Part shown: positions 38,191-46,464 of the stretch, piece after piece | Layout of the letters: the number at the start of each line of letters is the position of its first letter | Numbering within the stretch: position 1 is the stretch's first letter | Assembly: GCF_000819685.1 (NCBI RefSeq) | Contig: NZ_CDBR01000066.1 | Coordinates: forward strand, 1 to 64,000 | Length of the DNA stretch: 64,000 bases | Reading direction: 5' to 3' | Source: Aeromonas allosaccharophila | Lineage (GTDB): Bacteria; Pseudomonadota; Gammaproteobacteria; Enterobacterales; Aeromonadaceae | The notes under the pieces: model-generated | The model's database searches: none | What the model saw: the letters and a program-made list of their open reading frames with translations, nothing else | Told to the model about the DNA's origin: nothing | Made by a program: the position numbers and the translations under genes

Positions 38191-39065
38191 AGGATCTTGC
38201 CTCCGGCACGTTCGACTGCGCAGGCGACCACCCGCTGCGCCAGGGTTTTGATAAGGTGCAGGCGAAATTCCTTTTCTGCCCGCCAGGAGGATCGCGGCGC
38301 CACATCGGCCACCACCGCCTCGGCAATCGCGGCCAGTGTGGCGCGAGTCAGCGGTTGCCCTTCGGCCGCAGCTTCTGCGTGAGGGGTGCGCACCGGGGTC
38401 GGGGCCGCCACGCCATAGGCCAGCCGTAGACTCTTGAAGTGACCATCCTCAATCTGGCAGTAGGCGGCGCAGCCGATGGTAGCGATATCCATGGCATCGC
38501 GCATGGCGTACTTGAAGTAGTGGGAGCCCACATGGGGGTGTGAGTCCGGGGCAAAGTGAAATGCCACCAGGATTTCCGCCGGTTGCAGCGCCACCTTGCC
38601 GGGGCCGGTGTGAAAACCGGCGATGGGAATGCGGCGTGTGCCGTCTGGCCCGGCAATCTCCAGCTCGGCTTCCAGCGCGACGGTAGGCGCCGCCGAGTCG
38701 GCACTAGTAGCACCGTTGCAGATATTGCCGCCATAGGTGGCGACGTTGCGGATCTGCGGGCCCGCGATGGTGGCAGCCGCTTCCGCCAGCATCGGCAGGC
38801 GGCGCTGCACCAATTCGTTTTCGATGATCTCGGTAAAGGTGGTGCCGGAGCCGATACGGATCGATCCGTCCGGCAACTCGCTCACCCCTTTGAGCTCGGG
38901 CAAGTCGTGAATATCGACGATATGGCGATAGGCGGCGTTGAGGTGATGCAGCTGGATCATCACATCGGTGCCACCGGCCAGCAGGCGCGCCTCGGGGTAG
39001 GCCTGGCGCAGGGCGACGGCCTCGGCCACGCTGTGCGCCTTGTAGTAACGGGCAATATCAAACAT
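38187..39065 (-). CDS. xdhB: Xanthine dehydrogenase, FAD-binding subunit
   Basis: The 292-residue FAD subunit of XdhABC, taking electrons from XdhC to an acceptor. It shows the FAD-pyrophosphate motif LLAGGTDVM near residue 40 and the second motif [13 protein letters not shown] 39065 (MFDIARYYK) gives the family length, and it starts eight bases inside the xdhA end. Codons further upstream are in the xdhA frame overlap and not needed. Confidence 0.95.
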   Translation of the reverse strand: MFDIARYYKAHSVAEAVALRQAYPEARLLAGGTDVMIQLHHLNAAYRHIVDIHDLPELKGVSELPDGSIRIGSGTTFTEIIENELVQRRLPMLAEAAATIAGPQIRNVATYGGNICNGATSADSAAPTVALEAELEIAGPDGTRRIPIAGFHTGPGKVALQPAEILVAFHFAPDSHPHVGSHYFKYAMRDAMDIATIGCAAYCQIEDGHFKSLRLAYGVAAPTPVRTPHAEAAAEGQPLTRATLAAIAEAVVADVAPRSSWRAEKEFRLHLIKTLAQRVVACAVERAGGKIL

Positions 39066-41376
39066 GGTGTTGCTCCTCCCCTGATCCCTCGCCAATCAAA
39101 CCCGCCGCGACAAACTCCCGGAACAGGGTCTTGGGGGTGATAGGCAGCTCGTTGATGGCCACCCCGGTCGCCATGCGAATGGCGTTACGGATCGCAGGGC
39201 CCGGCGAGATGATGGGCGGTTCCCCCAGTGATTTGTGGCCATAGACCGACTGGGGCTCATAGGTCTGCACGAAGTCGCATTCGAGTTCAGGCAAATCCAG
39301 CATGGTGGGGAACTTGTAGTCGAGCAGGTTGGGGTTGCGCACCACGCCGGTCTTGGCGTCGATGATCATCTCCTCGAACAGCGACCAGCCGATCCCCATC
39401 CCCATGCCGCCGTGCACCTGCCCCTCCGCCAGCTGCGGATTGAGGATCTTGCCGGCATCGTGCAGGTTGATGATGCGATTGATGGTCACCTTGCAGAGAT
39501 CAATATCGACGCTGAGATCGACAAAGGTGCAGCCGAAACTCGGCGGGTTGGTGGTGGTCTTGTGGGAGACCTCGGCGGTGATCTGGCCGCCGATGGTGAG
39601 GTGGTAATAGGCGTTGACCGACACCTCGGCCACGCTGATCAGCACCTTGTCCGGCGCACCAGCCAGCACCACGTAGCCGTCGATCAGAGTGAGCGACCCC
39701 ACATCCTGATGGCAGAGCTGGGCTGCCAGCGACAGAATGCGAGCCCGCAGTTGCAGCGCCGCCTGATGGATGGCGGGGGCCGCCACATAGCTCTGGCGCG
39801 AAGCGAACGAGCCCGGATCATAGGCGGTGATGTCGGTATCCTGAGTCGAGATGACCCGGATCTGCTCAAACGGGATCCCCAGTGTCTGGGCCGCCATCTG
39901 GGCAAAGACGGTATCCGACCCCTGCCCTATCTCGGTGGCGCCGATCTGCAGATTGACGGTGCCATCCTGATTGAGCAGCATGCGGGCACCGGCAATTTCG
40001 ACCCCCACCGGATAGGTGTTGGAGCCGTAGCTAAAACAGGCGACTCCGATGCCGCGCCGCACCCGGCTTGCCGGATCCTGCCCCAGACACTCGGCCTTGA
40101 GCCGATCCCACTCGAACATCTCGCGGCCACGCAGCAGGCAGTCCGGCAACCCGGCGCTGTAGATGGTCTTCTGGTTGACCTGATTGACGTCGCCTTCGCG
40201 CGCCACGTTGGCGATCCGCACATCGAGCGGATCCAGCCCCAACTCGGCGCAGGCATCATCCAGCATGCACTCGAGGGCAAAAATCACCTGCGGTGCACCG
40301 TAACCGCGCATGGCACCGGCGGTGGGCAGGTTGCTGTAGAAAGTCTTGGCGTCATAGCCGAAGGCGCTGCGCGGATAGAGGTAACTGATCTTGTTGCCAC
40401 CGGCGCTGGCGATGGAGTGGCCGTGAGAGGCATAGCCGCCGGTGTTGGAGAGCACATCGAGCTGATAACCCTTGAGGGTGCCATCGCGGTTGAGGCCCAT
40501 CTTGCCATCGATGGCAAAGCCGTGGCGGGTGCGGGAGGCAAAGAAACACTCTTCCCGACTCAGGGTCACCTTGACCGGCACGCCACCGAGCTTGTAGCTC
40601 AAAAACGCCGCCATCGGCTCTTCCAGTACATCCTGCTTGTTGCCAAAACCGCCACCCATATAGGGCTTGATCACCCGCACGCTGGACCAGGGCAGGCCGA
40701 GGGATTTGGCCACCCGGCTGCGCACAATCTGGGGGATCTGGGTACTGCTGACGACGATGATGTGGTCCGGCTGATCCATGTAGGCGTAGCAGGTCACCGT
40801 CTCCAGATGGCAGTGCTGCACCACCGGTGTCCGGTAGTGTGCCTGAAACTGCAGATCTGCCGCCGCAATGGCCTGCTCCGGGTCATTGGCGCGAAGCTGA
40901 CTTTGGCGCAGCAAATTGCCACTCGGGTGGATGGGATAGGCCCCCTCTGCCAGCGCACTTTCGGCATCCGTCATCACCGGCAGTGGCTCATAGGTCACCT
41001 TGACCAGCGAGGCCGCTTTTTCGGCCACCAGCGGATCGCGGGCCACCACGATGGCAACGCCATCGCCGAAGTGACGTACATGGTCGGTGAGCAGACGGCG
41101 GTCTTTCACATCCCGTTTCGCCTCATCGAGGGACCAGGCGTGGCCGGCGGTGCGAAAACAGGTGGTGGGCACATCTTCATGAGTAAACACGGCTTCGACC
41201 CCATGCAGGGCCAGCGCCTCGGTCGCGTCGATGGCAAGCACCTTGCCGTGGGCGATATTGCTGCGCACATACTTGGCGTGGCGCATCCCGAGCATGATGT
41301 TGTCATCGGTATAGCGGGCGCTGCCGGTCACCTTGGCCTCGGCATCCACCCGCTTGAGCGGTAATCCTATGGACAT
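39058..41376 (-). CDS. xdhA: Xanthine dehydrogenase, molybdenum-binding subunit
   Basis: The 772-residue catalytic subunit of XdhABC, holding the molybdopterin cytosine dinucleotide-type cofactor. Motifs are GGGFGNKQD (cofactor binding) and the C-terminal SLGEPPIISPG with the catalytic Glu. It starts at ATG 41376 (MSIGLPLKRVDAEAKVTGSA) with AAGGA upstream; an open frame continues 142 codons further but is not conserved-looking. A sigma-54-like element lies 50 bases upstream and a terminator separates it from ghxQ, so xdhABC probably has its own promoter. Confidence 0.95.
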   Translation of the reverse strand: MSIGLPLKRVDAEAKVTGSARYTDDNIMLGMRHAKYVRSNIAHGKVLAIDATEALALHGVEAVFTHEDVPTTCFRTAGHAWSLDEAKRDVKDRRLLTDHVRHFGDGVAIVVARDPLVAEKAASLVKVTYEPLPVMTDAESALAEGAYPIHPSGNLLRQSQLRANDPEQAIAAADLQFQAHYRTPVVQHCHLETVTCYAYMDQPDHIIVVSSTQIPQIVRSRVAKSLGLPWSSVRVIKPYMGGGFGNKQDVLEEPMAAFLSYKLGGVPVKVTLSREECFFASRTRHGFAIDGKMGLNRDGTLKGYQLDVLSNTGGYASHGHSIASAGGNKISYLYPRSAFGYDAKTFYSNLPTAGAMRGYGAPQVIFALECMLDDACAELGLDPLDVRIANVAREGDVNQVNQKTIYSAGLPDCLLRGREMFEWDRLKAECLGQDPASRVRRGIGVACFSYGSNTYPVGVEIAGARMLLNQDGTVNLQIGATEIGQGSDTVFAQMAAQTLGIPFEQIRVISTQDTDITAYDPGSFASRQSYVAAPAIHQAALQLRARILSLAAQLCHQDVGSLTLIDGYVVLAGAPDKVLISVAEVSVNAYYHLTIGGQITAEVSHKTTTNPPSFGCTFVDLSVDIDLCKVTINRIINLHDAGKILNPQLAEGQVHGGMGMGIGWSLFEEMIIDAKTGVVRNPNLLDYKFPTMLDLPELECDFVQTYEPQSVYGHKSLGEPPIISPGPAIRNAIRMATGVAINELPITPKTLFREFVAAGLIGEGSGEEQHHV

Positions 41377-41425
41377 ATGCAAGTCCTTTTTTCGAAGGGA
41401 AAAATCTGGAACCGGCATAAAAAAC

Positions 41426-41441
41426 AGCAAGATATGCGCCT
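41426..41441 (-). promoter_or_regulatory. Candidate sigma-54 promoter of xdhABC
   Basis: On the minus strand AGGCGCATATCTTGCT: GG and GC have the correct -24/-12 spacing, TTGCT is a perfect -12 element, and the -24 half is imperfect (AGGCGC for TGGCAC). It implies a transcript start near 41415 and a leader of about 39 bases. Confidence 0.5.
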
Positions 41442-41601
41442 GTTTCCAGCCATCGTCAGGACAATGGGGAGAAGTGTGAAGGGGATCCCATCTAACCCGC
41501 TTTTGTTGGCTCGCAGCGACAAACCAAGCGCAGCCCCTGAGCACATGGGGCGCATCAGCGGTGAAAAAAGCGGCAGCGCGGGGACAGCAAGGGCGTGAGC
41601 C

Positions 41602-41635
41602 TATCAATCTGGTAGGGGGATTTATCAAAATGGTA
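41602..41635 (+). repeat. Two 13-bp direct repeats, candidate enhancer sites
   Basis: TATCAATCTGGTA (41602-41614) and TATCAAAATGGTA (41623-41635) agree at 11 of 13 positions and start 21 bases apart, about two helical turns. Confidence 0.6.
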
Positions 41636-41742
41636 TCGCGATGAGACCACCCAACTGCGGAGACGACCGAGGCGTGATAGCCAGCGTGGGCGGGCTGAGC
41701 GCCGCAGACATAAGCAGATATAAAAAACGCAGGCATAAAAAT

Positions 41743-41762
41743 GGGGCCGCCAGTGCGGCCCC
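41743..41762 (-). terminator. Terminator after ghxQ
   Basis: Stem GGGGCCGC, loop CAGT, complement; on the minus strand followed by ATTTTTATG, 17 bases beyond the ghxQ stop. Confidence 0.75.
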
Positions 41763-41779
41763 AAACGGGAGGGTTATCC

Positions 41780-43189
41780 CTAAATAGCCCACCCCCCAGC
41801 ATAAAAGAGCACCAGCGCCAGGGCGATGACCACGGTGCCGACGTTGAGCTTGTGCCACTCCTTCGAGCAGATGCGGCCGATCACCAGCGAGCTGAAGCCG
41901 AGCATGATACCGGTGACGATATTGCAGGTAAGCACGATAAAGACCGCGCACACCAGACCGGACATGGCCCCGACAAAGTCATCGAAATCGAGCTTGGTGA
42001 CATTGCTCAGCATCAGGAGCCCCACATACATCAGGGCCGGTGCGGTGGCATAGGCTGGCACCAGATAGGAGAGCGGCGAGAGGAACAGCATCAACAGGAA
42101 CAGGCCGCCGACCACAGTCGCGGTCAGGCCGGTTTTGCCCCCCGCCGCAGTGCCTGCTGCCGATTCGATATAGACGGCAGCCGGGGCCGCCCCCACCAGA
42201 CTGGAGAAGATGCTGCTGACCGAGTCGGCACTGAGCGCCTTGCCGCTGTTGATGATGTGACCATCTTTATCGAGCAGGTTGGCCTGCCCCGCCACGGCCC
42301 GGATGGTGCCGGTGGCATCAAATACCGCCGTCATCACCAGCGCCAGCACGCTCGGCAACACCAGCGGCGAGAGGGCCCCCATAATATCCAGACTGAAGAT
42401 CAGGGACTGACCCTGCGCGTCCGAGAGGCTCGGCAGGGCGAACAGCCCCTGATACTTCACTGCCGGATCGAAAATGAGGCCGAAGATGGAGATGGCGATG
42501 ATCACCAGCAGGATCCCACCCGGTACTTTCAGCTTCTCCAGCCCGAAGATCACCGCAAGGCCGATCAGGGACATAATGACCGGCATGGAGGTAAAGGCCC
42601 CCAGCGCCACCGGCAGCCCCTCCAGAGGGTTCTTGATCACCAGCCCCACCCCGTTGGCGGCGATCAGCAGCAGGAAGAGACCAATCCCGATGCCGGTGCC
42701 GTGGGCAATCCCCATCGGCAGGTTGTCGAGGATCCAGCTACGCACCCCGGTCACCGAGATGGCGGTAAAGAGTACCCCCATCAGGAAGACGGCCCCCAGC
42801 GCCACCGGGATCGGGATCTGCTGCCCCAGCACCAGACTGAAGGCGGTAAACGCCGTGAGGGAAATAGCGCAACCGATGGCCATCGGCAACTTGGCCCAGA
42901 GCCCCATCAAGAGCGAACCGAAACCCGCCACCAGACAGGTGGCGACAAACACGGCGCCGGGAGGAAAGCCCGCCTTGCCGAGCATGCTCGGCACCACTAT
43001 CACCGAGTAGACCATGGCAAGGAAAGTGGTGAGGCCCGCCAGTACCTCCTGTCTGATGTTGCTGCCCCGCTCGCTGATCATAAAGTAGCGATCAAGAGCG
43101 GTGATCGGCTGTTGCTTTGGTGCGCTCTTGCCGGCGTCATCATTGGCCAGCTGTTCCACGCTGTTTGTCCTGCTGTTTGCTTGGGTCAT
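41780..43189 (-). CDS. ghxQ: Guanine/hypoxanthine permease, AzgA-like NCS2 family
   Basis: An inner-membrane purine:proton symporter, 469 residues, about twelve to fourteen membrane segments. The motifs [20 protein letters not shown] (start of the transport domain), [12 protein letters not shown] and [15 protein letters not shown] are those of GhxP/GhxQ-type guanine-hypoxanthine permeases rather than XanQ. ATG 43189 has AGGAG six bases upstream. E. coli ghxQ also sits beside guaD, which supports guanine or hypoxanthine as substrate. Confidence 0.88.
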   Translation of the reverse strand: MTQANSRTNSVEQLANDDAGKSAPKQQPITALDRYFMISERGSNIRQEVLAGLTTFLAMVYSVIVVPSMLGKAGFPPGAVFVATCLVAGFGSLLMGLWAKLPMAIGCAISLTAFTAFSLVLGQQIPIPVALGAVFLMGVLFTAISVTGVRSWILDNLPMGIAHGTGIGIGLFLLLIAANGVGLVIKNPLEGLPVALGAFTSMPVIMSLIGLAVIFGLEKLKVPGGILLVIIAISIFGLIFDPAVKYQGLFALPSLSDAQGQSLIFSLDIMGALSPLVLPSVLALVMTAVFDATGTIRAVAGQANLLDKDGHIINSGKALSADSVSSIFSSLVGAAPAAVYIESAAGTAAGGKTGLTATVVGGLFLLMLFLSPLSYLVPAYATAPALMYVGLLMLSNVTKLDFDDFVGAMSGLVCAVFIVLTCNIVTGIMLGFSSLVIGRICSKEWHKLNVGTVVIALALVLFYAGGWAI

Positions 43190-43406
43190 ACCCAACTCCT
43201 TCACACGCGCCTGAATGTTCCATGACGAAATGGCGGCAGGATCTGCGGATCTGCCGAGCGCCGGTATGGTGAAAAACAGGCGATAGCGGCAGAGAGTGCG
43301 ACAGACAGACCAGGAGAGGCAACCCTGACTCAAACGTTTGCCTTGCTGGTCAAAAAACCGGGCCATTTCAGGTTCTATTGCGGGGAGATCCCCTGTCGTG
43401 CGGCAA

Positions 43407-43468
43407 GACTGGCGCCCCGTGGGGCACGCCAGCCGCCGTATTCTTTGGGGCTGCGCCGCGGCAGCCCC
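43407..43468 (-). terminator. Tandem hairpins after guaD
   Basis: Two stable hairpins: one around CTGGCG...CGCCAG (43409-43432) and one with arms GGGGCTGC / GCAGCCCC (43447-43468). Neither is followed by a T-tract on the minus strand, so they may only slow transcription or protect the 3' end. Confidence 0.4.
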
Positions 43469-43477
43469 CTCCATCCC

Positions 43478-44794
43478 CTACCCCCGTTCGTGTACCAGTT
43501 GGCCATCCACATAGGTGCGGTAGATGGATCTGTCATCCCCCAGGGTCAACAGCACAAAGAGCTTGTCCCGCAGGGTGGTGGAGTTGTCATAACGCAGCTG
43601 CTGCAACGGGGTGGCAACCGGGTCGAGCACCACGAAATCCGCCTCCTTGCCCACCGCAAAGCTGCCGATCTTCTCGTCCAGCCCCAGCGAATGGGCACCG
43701 CCCAGCGTCGCCAGATAGAAGGCCTGATAGGCCGAGAGCCGCTCCCCCTGCAACTGCATCACCTTGTAGGCCTCGTTGAGGGTCTGCAGCATGTTGAAGG
43801 TGGTACCGGCGCCGATGTCGGTGCCCATCCCCACCTTTACTTGCTTGCGCCACGCCTTGTGCAGCTTGAACAGCCCGCTGCCGAGATAAAGGTTGGAGGT
43901 GGGGCAGAAGGCGATGGTGGAGCCGGTCTCCTTCAGGCAATCCCACTCCTGCTCTTCCAGATGAACGCAGTGAGCAAAGACGCAGTTGTGGCCAGTGAGG
44001 CCATGCTGGTGATAGACATCGAGATAACCCTTGTGCGCCGGGAAGAGGGATTTGACCCAGGCGATCTCGTCCTTGTTCTCACACAGATGGGTGTGCAGAT
44101 AGGTGGTGGGAAACTCTTCGCGCAGTCGCCGCGCCATCGTCAGCTGCTCGGGTGTCGAGGTGGGTGCAAATCGTGGTGTGATGGCATAGAGCAGGCGACC
44201 ATTGCCGTGCCACCGTTCAATTAACTGCTTGCTCTGCACATAACTGCTCTCGGCGGTATCGAGCAGATAGTCGGGCGCATTGCGATCCATCATCACCTTG
44301 CCCGCGATCATCCGCATATTGATGCGACTGGCCGCCTCGAACAGGGCATCCACCGACTCGGGGTGAACGGTGCCGAACACCAGCGCGGTGGTGGTGCCAT
44401 TGCGCAGCAGCTGCTTGATAAAGAAGGTGGACATCTCGCGGGCATATTCGAGATCGTTGTAGCGCCGCTCGGCCGGGAAGGTGTGGCGGTTGAGCCACTC
44501 CAGCAGCTGCTCGCCATAGGCCCCCACCATCTCGCTCTGGGGATAGTGAATGTGGGTATCGACAAAGCCAGGCACTATCATCTTGCCGCGATAATCGCGC
44601 ACCCGCACCTCGGCCGGAATGCGATCCTTGCCCTCCTCCCACTGACCGAACCAGTCGATGCAACCGTTGCGAATGATCAGCAGGCCATCCTCGATAAGAC
44701 GGGCATTGGCCTCAATCTCCTCGGGCTGATCCACCACCCGGGTGATATCGAAGAAGCTGCCACGCACCGCTTTGACAGAGTTGTCGTTTTTCAT
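43478..44794 (-). CDS. guaD: Guanine deaminase
   Basis: A zinc amidohydrolase converting guanine to xanthine and ammonia. The 438-residue protein has the metal-binding PGFVDTHIHYPQSEM (GFxDxHxH), LHTHLCENKDEI, HCVHLEEQEW and MGTDIGAGTTFN with the catalytic Asp, all guanine-deaminase typical. It lies 51 bases after xanQ on the same strand. Its product xanthine is the substrate of the neighbouring dehydrogenases. Confidence 0.95.
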   Translation of the reverse strand: MKNDNSVKAVRGSFFDITRVVDQPEEIEANARLIEDGLLIIRNGCIDWFGQWEEGKDRIPAEVRVRDYRGKMIVPGFVDTHIHYPQSEMVGAYGEQLLEWLNRHTFPAERRYNDLEYAREMSTFFIKQLLRNGTTTALVFGTVHPESVDALFEAASRINMRMIAGKVMMDRNAPDYLLDTAESSYVQSKQLIERWHGNGRLLYAITPRFAPTSTPEQLTMARRLREEFPTTYLHTHLCENKDEIAWVKSLFPAHKGYLDVYHQHGLTGHNCVFAHCVHLEEQEWDCLKETGSTIAFCPTSNLYLGSGLFKLHKAWRKQVKVGMGTDIGAGTTFNMLQTLNEAYKVMQLQGERLSAYQAFYLATLGGAHSLGLDEKIGSFAVGKEADFVVLDPVATPLQQLRYDNSTTLRDKLFVLLTLGDDRSIYRTYVDGQLVHERG

Positions 44795-44845
44795 AACTGT
44801 TTCCCTGTTTTTCTTGTTCTGTTGACGTTTTTGTCGGTTTAACCG

Positions 44846-46369
44846 TCAGATCCGTTCCACTTGTGGCGCCACCGCTTGCCCGGGCACTTGCTCTGGTGAA
44901 TCCTCACCCTTCCTGCCCCCTGGCTGACCCGCACTGCGGGCGGTAAAGATCACATCCGGTTTGTCGCTCAGCTGGATCACCTCCACCGCCTCGGCATCCT
45001 TGATAGCCGCCTTGCGCTTGCGGCTTTGCGGCAACACCAGATTCATGATGATGGCGGTGATCCCACCGGCGCAGATGGGGTTTTCCACCAGCATGTAGAT
45101 GCCCGCTGGCAGCACCTTAAAGACGTTCGGGTCATAGGAGACGCCAAGCCCAAGACCCAGCGAGGTGGCGACAATCAGGGTCTCTCGCCGATCGAAACCG
45201 TGGCTGATGATGATGCGACCACCAGCGATGGCGATCATGGAGAACATGATGACCATGGCCCCCCCCATCACCGGCGAAGGGATGGTGGTAAAGAAGCGCC
45301 CTACGACGGGGAAGAGCCCCAGCAGCACCAGCATGACGGCGATAAACTTGCCCACATGACGGGATGCCACCCCAGTCATCTGGATCACCCCGTTGTTCTG
45401 GGCAAAGGTGGTGAGCGGCAGGGAGCCGAGGGCCGAGGCGATCACCGATACCAGACCGTCGGCCAGCACTCCGCCGGAGAGCCGTTTTTGAAACTCGGGG
45501 CCCTGGATCTCCCGCCGGGAGACCATGGCGGTAGCGGTAATGTCCCCCACGGCCTCCAGCACGCTCAGCAGATAGATGGTGCCCGCCAGCAGAAAGGCGT
45601 GAAAATCGAAGGAGAAACCGTACTTGAACGGAATTGGCACAGTGATAAGCGGCAGGTTCTCAAGGGCAGAGAAATCCACCATGCCGAGCATCAGGGCCAC
45701 CGCATAGCCCACCATCAGACCGATAGCGATCCCGCTCATGCGAAGCAAGGGGCTTCGGCTGCAGTTGAAGGCGACGATGACGCAGAGCACCAGCAGCCCC
45801 AGCCCGATGTTCTCATATTTGCCAAAGGTGCCGCTGCTCATGGCGGAGAAGCCGCCGCCAAAGTCGATGATCCCCACCTTGATCAGGCTCAGGCCAATCA
45901 TCAGCACCACTACCCCGCTCACGGTCGGGGTGATCACCCGCTTGAGGTAGGGCAGCACGAAGGAGGAGCCCATCACCAGAAAGGCGCCGACGAAGGAGAC
46001 TCCGAGCAGGGTCGAGACAATCAGCTCCTCGTGGATGCCATCTTTCTTCATGGCGCCGCCGAGGGCGATCATCACGGTGACGAAGGAGAAGTTGACCGAC
46101 TGAATGGAGAGCAGCCCCGAACCGATAGGGCCATAACGATTCACCTGCAGCCAGGTGCCGATACCGGAGGCGATCATCGCCATGGAGACCAGATAGGCGG
46201 TGGTCTCGGTGGAGAGGCCCAGGGCACCGCCGACAATCAACGCCGGGGTCACCATGGGAACAAAAATCGCCAGCAGATGGGTCACTGCGCCCATCAGGGT
46301 TTGATAAAACGGGGGTTTGTCTTCCAGCTCGTAAATAAGATCAGAGTGCTTGCGTGTTGTTTTAGACAT
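44846..46369 (-). CDS. xanQ: Xanthine:proton symporter
   Basis: An NCS2-family inner-membrane permease, 507 residues. The first 465 closely follow XanQ as I remember it: SDLIYELEDKPPF at the start, LEAVGDITATAMVSRR, and the NCS2 signature AQNNGVIQMTG. The final 45 residues are a longer hydrophilic tail than in E. coli, rich in Gln, Pro and charged residues. It lies between xdhD and guaD, 95 bases after xdhD. Confidence 0.93.
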   Translation of the reverse strand: MSKTTRKHSDLIYELEDKPPFYQTLMGAVTHLLAIFVPMVTPALIVGGALGLSTETTAYLVSMAMIASGIGTWLQVNRYGPIGSGLLSIQSVNFSFVTVMIALGGAMKKDGIHEELIVSTLLGVSFVGAFLVMGSSFVLPYLKRVITPTVSGVVVLMIGLSLIKVGIIDFGGGFSAMSSGTFGKYENIGLGLLVLCVIVAFNCSRSPLLRMSGIAIGLMVGYAVALMLGMVDFSALENLPLITVPIPFKYGFSFDFHAFLLAGTIYLLSVLEAVGDITATAMVSRREIQGPEFQKRLSGGVLADGLVSVIASALGSLPLTTFAQNNGVIQMTGVASRHVGKFIAVMLVLLGLFPVVGRFFTTIPSPVMGGAMVIMFSMIAIAGGRIIISHGFDRRETLIVATSLGLGLGVSYDPNVFKVLPAGIYMLVENPICAGGITAIIMNLVLPQSRKRKAAIKDAEAVEVIQLSDKPDVIFTARSAGQPGGRKGEDSPEQVPGQAVAPQVERI

Positions 46370-46464
46370 CGTGTTTGTCCCATCACACAGAATGGAGGCG
46401 GAGTACTCATTCCGCCATCAGGCGCTGGGGGCGAGCGTTCACCCGCCCCTCACCTTTTCTTTTG

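Larger units (their letters stand above)
41377..41742 (-). promoter_or_regulatory. xdhA upstream control region
   Basis: A 366-base region without genes, bounded by the ghxQ terminator. It holds the sigma-54-like element at 41426-41441 and, about 160-190 bases further upstream, a pair of 13-bp direct repeats at 41602-41614 and 41623-41635, plus the palindrome ATCGCGAT at 41635-41642: the layout of an enhancer-dependent promoter. Confidence 0.5.

Noticed and set aside
39235-41364. 709-codon frame antisense to xdhA
   Set aside because: A codon-bias shadow; xdhA has clear motifs throughout.
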